DNA of 8,417 nucleotides from Rhodospirillales bacterium (GTDB lineage: Bacteria; Pseudomonadota; Alphaproteobacteria; Acetobacterales; Acetobacteraceae). Each line of letters opens with the position of its first letter. Position 1 is the first letter of the stretch. Below the pieces are notes generated by a model. That model searched no databases, was not told the DNA's origin, and saw nothing but the letters and a program-made list of their open reading frames with translations. The position numbers and the translations under genes were made by a program. Of this stretch, positions 6,157 through 8,417 are shown one piece after another. The DNA lies in assembly GCA_025352915.1 (NCBI GenBank), contig JANXSA010000082.1, positions 1 to 8,417 of the forward strand, written 5' to 3'.

Positions 6157-7386
6157 TTGAACGCACCCGCTGCGCGCTTCGGCGCCAATTCCCTGCGCAA
6201 CGGCCCCGACGCCCGCGGCCGCTTCGGCGAATTCGGCGGCCGCTTCGTCGCCGAGACATTGATGCCGCTGATCCTGGAGGTCGAGGCCGCCTACAACGCC
6301 GCCAAGGCCGATCCCGCTTTCCAGCCCGAGCTCGACCGCTACCTGAAGGATTATGTCGGCCGGCCGAGCCCGTTGTGGTTCGCCGAACGCCTGACCAAGA
6401 AACTCGGCGGCGCAAAAGTCTATTTCAAGCGTGACGAGCTGAATCACACCGGCGCGCACAAGATCAACTCGTGCATGGGTCAAATATTGCTGGCCAAGCG
6501 CATGGGCAAGACGCGGATCATCGCGGAAACCGGCGCCGGCCAGCATGGCGTCGCCACCGCCACTGTCTGCGCCCTGTTCGGCCTGCCCTGCACCGTCTAC
6601 ATGGGCGCGGTCGACGTCGCCCGCCAGGCGCCCAATGTGTTCCGCATGAAACTCCTTGGCGCTGAGGTCATCCCGGTCACCTCCGGCGCCGCCACGCTGA
6701 AGGACGCGATGAACGAGGCGCTGCGCGACTGGGTCGCCAATGTGCGGGACACCTTCTACATCATAGGCACCGTCGCCGGCCCCCACCCCTACCCGATGAT
6801 GGTGCGCGACTTCCAGTCGATCATCGGCGAGGAGGCCAAGGCCCAGCTGCACGAAGCCGAAGGCCGCCTGCCCGACATCGCCGTCGCCGCCATCGGCGGC
6901 GGCTCCAACGCCATGGGCCTGTTCCACCCCTTCCTCGATGACCGCTCGGTCCGTCTCGTCGGCGTCGAGGCCGCCGGCCACGGGCTCGACACCCACGCCC
7001 ACGCCGCCTCGCTCTCCCGCGGCCGCCCCGGCGTGCTGCACGGCAACCGCACTTATCTGCTGCAGGACGACGACGGCCAGATCCAGGAGGCGCACTCGAT
7101 CTCCGCCGGCCTCGACTACCCCGGCATCGGCCCCGAGCATTCCTGGCTGCACGAAATCGGCCGCGTCGAATATGTCGCCGCCACCGACGACGAGGCGCTC
7201 GACGCCTTCCAGCTCTGCACCCGCACCGAGGGCATCATTCCCGCCCTGGAGCCGGCGCACGCGCTGGCCCACGTGAAAAAAATCGCGCCGGCGATGGCGC
7301 CCGATCAGATCATCCTGATGAATCTCTGCGGCCGCGGCGACAAGGACATCTTCACCGTCGCCGACGCCCTGGGGGTGACGCTGTGA
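6157..7386 (+). CDS. trpB: Tryptophan synthase beta subunit (EC 4.2.1.20)
   Basis: A cytoplasmic PLP enzyme that condenses indole, channelled from TrpA, with L-serine to make L-tryptophan in the last step of the pathway. It has 409 residues, usual for TrpB. The N-terminus has the [17 protein letters not shown] signature (21-37). The PLP Schiff-base lysine is K102 in HTGAHKINS, the catalytic glutamate is E124 in AETGAGQHG, and the phosphate-binding loop is GGGSN (247-251). The end ([16 protein letters not shown]) is also typical. Translation starts at TTG 6157, nine bases after a strong GGAGG; no ATG fits the conserved N-terminus. Its stop overlaps the trpA start by four bases (GTGA), so the two subunits are translationally coupled. 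trpF, often found just upstream in alphaproteobacteria, is absent here. Confidence 0.97.
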   Translation: MNAPAARFGANSLRNGPDARGRFGEFGGRFVAETLMPLILEVEAAYNAAKADPAFQPELDRYLKDYVGRPSPLWFAERLTKKLGGAKVYFKRDELNHTGAHKINSCMGQILLAKRMGKTRIIAETGAGQHGVATATVCALFGLPCTVYMGAVDVARQAPNVFRMKLLGAEVIPVTSGAATLKDAMNEALRDWVANVRDTFYIIGTVAGPHPYPMMVRDFQSIIGEEAKAQLHEAEGRLPDIAVAAIGGGSNAMGLFHPFLDDRSVRLVGVEAAGHGLDTHAHAASLSRGRPGVLHGNRTYLLQDDDGQIQEAHSISAGLDYPGIGPEHSWLHEIGRVEYVAATDDEALDAFQLCTRTEGIIPALEPAHALAHVKKIAPAMAPDQIILMNLCGRGDKDIFTVADALGVTL

Positions 7387-8219
7387 GCCGCATCGCCGCC
7401 CGTTTCGCCGCCCTCAAGGCCGAGGGCCGCGGCGCCCTGATCCCCTTCCTCGAGGCGTGGGACCCTGACGCCGGCACCTCGATGGAGATCCTCCGCGGCA
7501 TGCCCGCCGCCGGCGCCGACCTGATCGAAATCGGCTGTCCCTTCACCGACCCGATGGCCGATGGCCCGACCATCCAGCTCGCCGGCCGCCGCGCGCTCGA
7601 CGGCGGCGCCACCATGGCCCACACGCTGGCCATGGTCCGCGAGTTCCGCACCGAGGACAACGCGACCCCGATCGTCCTGATGGGCTATCTCAACCCCATC
7701 CTCTCCTACGGCACCACCCGCTTCTGCACCGACGCCGCGGCCGCCGGCGTCGATGGCCTGATCATCGTCGACCTGCCCTCCGAGGAGGCCGACCTGATGG
7801 CCGAGGACGCACGGAAGAACGATCTCGACATCATCCGCCTCGTCGCCCCGACCACCGATGACGCCCGCCTGCCGCTGGTGCTCGCGGGGTCCTCGGGCTT
7901 CGTCTACTATGTCTCGATCACCGGCATCACCGGCACCCGCACCGCCTCGGCCGATGAGCTTGCCGAAGCCATCCCGCGCATCCGCGCCCACACCGACCTG
8001 CCGATCGCCATCGGCTTCGGCGTCCGCTCCCCCGCCCAGGCCGCCGCGGCGGTGCAGGCGGCCGATGGCGCGGTGGTCGCCTCCGCCCTGATCGACAGCC
8101 TCGCCGCCAGCCTGGACGCCGAGGGCCGCGCCGGGCCGAACAGCGTGCGGGTGGTGCTGGACCAGGTGCGTGGCCTGGCCGACGCGGTCAGGGGGGTGAA
8201 GAAAGCACTTCTTTTTTGA
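7383..8219 (+). CDS. trpA: Tryptophan synthase alpha subunit (EC 4.2.1.20)
   Basis: A TIM-barrel subunit that cleaves indole-3-glycerol phosphate to indole and glyceraldehyde 3-phosphate and passes indole to TrpB. It has 278 residues. The catalytic pair E49 and D60 falls at the same numbers as in the Salmonella enzyme, within [16 protein letters not shown] (47-62). The substrate-phosphate region includes [12 protein letters not shown] and VASALID. The strand-1 motif usually written TAGDPD reads EAWDPD here (24-29), an unusual change near the active site; all other landmarks look functional. The GTG start at 7383 overlaps the trpB stop by four bases. The last codons (CTT CTT TTT TGA) lie inside the left arm of the downstream A/T-rich inverted-repeat element, so the C-terminal LLF and the stop come from that element. 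Confidence 0.97.
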   Translation: MSRIAARFAALKAEGRGALIPFLEAWDPDAGTSMEILRGMPAAGADLIEIGCPFTDPMADGPTIQLAGRRALDGGATMAHTLAMVREFRTEDNATPIVLMGYLNPILSYGTTRFCTDAAAAGVDGLIIVDLPSEEADLMAEDARKNDLDIIRLVAPTTDDARLPLVLAGSSGFVYYVSITGITGTRTASADELAEAIPRIRAHTDLPIAIGFGVRSPAQAAAAVQAADGAVVASALIDSLAASLDAEGRAGPNSVRVVLDQVRGLADAVRGVKKALLF

Positions 8220-8329
8220 AAAAAAGAAGCAAAAAACTTTTCTCCCCTACCCCCAAACCAATGCCGGTTGTTTAGCCCGACGCCAAACATGTAAAAGTTT
8301 TTTTGCTTCTTTTTTTTCAAAAAAAGAAG
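8208..8329. repeat. A/T-rich inverted-repeat element, copy 2, between trpA and accD
   Basis: The left arm (8208-8241) and right arm (8293-8329) are near-perfect reverse complements made of the same modules as copy 1: a CTTC-T(n)-A(n)-GAAG hairpin followed by GCAAAAAACTTTT, mirrored by AAAAGTTTTTTTGC and a second hairpin. The 51-base spacer contains GTTTAGCCCG at 8270-8279. This matches GTTTAGGCCG in copy 1 read on the minus strand, and both are followed a few bases later by CAAA. Both copies therefore point the same way relative to the upstream gene. The element may terminate or trim the trpBA transcript before accD. It is not a classical GC-hairpin-plus-U-tract terminator. Confidence 0.88.
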
Positions 8330-8357
8330 CGCTTACTTCCCTAACCAGGACCCCACC

Positions 8358-8417
8358 ATGAGCTGGCTCACCGAATTCGTCCGCCCGAAAATCCGCACTT
8401 TGCTCGGCCGCCGCGAG
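8358..8417 (+). CDS. accD: Acetyl-CoA carboxylase carboxyltransferase subunit beta, N-terminus; runs off the window
   Basis: Only 20 residues are present (MSWLTEFVRPKIRTLLGRRE). They match the conserved start of AccD, whose complex with AccA transfers the carboxyl group from biotin to acetyl-CoA to make malonyl-CoA for fatty acid synthesis. The zinc-finger cysteines that normally follow are outside the window. The ATG at 8358 has an AGGA seven bases upstream. The position directly after trpA is the standard alphaproteobacterial order and supports the call despite the short fragment. It is separated from trpA by 138 bases that consist mostly of the A/T-rich repeat element. Confidence 0.88.
   Translation, partial: MSWLTEFVRPKIRTLLGRRE

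Noticed and set aside
6124..7272. Long minus-strand open frame (382 codons) opposite trpB
   Set aside because: It is an antisense shadow; trpB on the plus strand has all catalytic motifs across the same bases.
8268..8295. TTGTTT with TGTAAA, 16 bases apart, as an accD promoter inside the repeat loop
   Set aside because: Both boxes are weak and the stretch overlaps the repeat arm; there is not enough support to call it.

Overview
The window looks like chromosomal DNA from a high-GC alphaproteobacterium. The order trpB-trpA-accD is typical of that class. The A/T-rich GAAG/CTTC palindromes between genes in otherwise very GC-rich DNA recall intergenic DNA of Acetobacteraceae, but that family assignment is from memory and was not searched. 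There is no rRNA, tRNA, CRISPR array, phage gene or transposase gene.

Left half, minus strand, read right to left: a peptide/nickel-family (Dpp/Opp type) ABC importer operon. It encodes a Tat-exported substrate-binding protein (3852-2233), a DppB-like permease (2210-1197), a DppC-like permease (1077-214) and the start of a DppD-like ATPase (from 230 to the window edge). A plausible sigma-70 promoter and a ribosome binding site precede the binding-protein gene. The operon is interrupted between the two permease genes by an A/T-rich inverted-repeat element.

Middle, plus strand: a calcineurin-like metallophosphoesterase (4065-4841) that can only include its first metal motif if it starts at a non-AUG codon, probably CTG. 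After a 276-base gap holding a palindrome that overlaps an extended -10 sequence comes a PlsC/hemolysin-type lysophospholipid acyltransferase (5118-6062).

Right, plus strand: trpB (TTG start) and trpA (GTG start, 4-base overlap) encode the two subunits of tryptophan synthase. A second copy of the A/T-rich inverted-repeat element begins inside the last codons of trpA, and accD (acetyl-CoA carboxylase beta) begins just before the window ends.

No new multi-gene system is apparent. The most interesting non-coding signal is the pair of related palindromic elements. They lie in the same orientation relative to their upstream genes (dppB-like and trpA) and share a loop core, which suggests a dispersed repeat family acting as a terminator, a processing signal or a non-autonomous mobile element. 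Secondary points are the non-AUG phosphoesterase start, the 5002-5019 palindrome, an unusual TrpA active-site-edge motif and a shift in third-codon-position bias inside the ABC operon.
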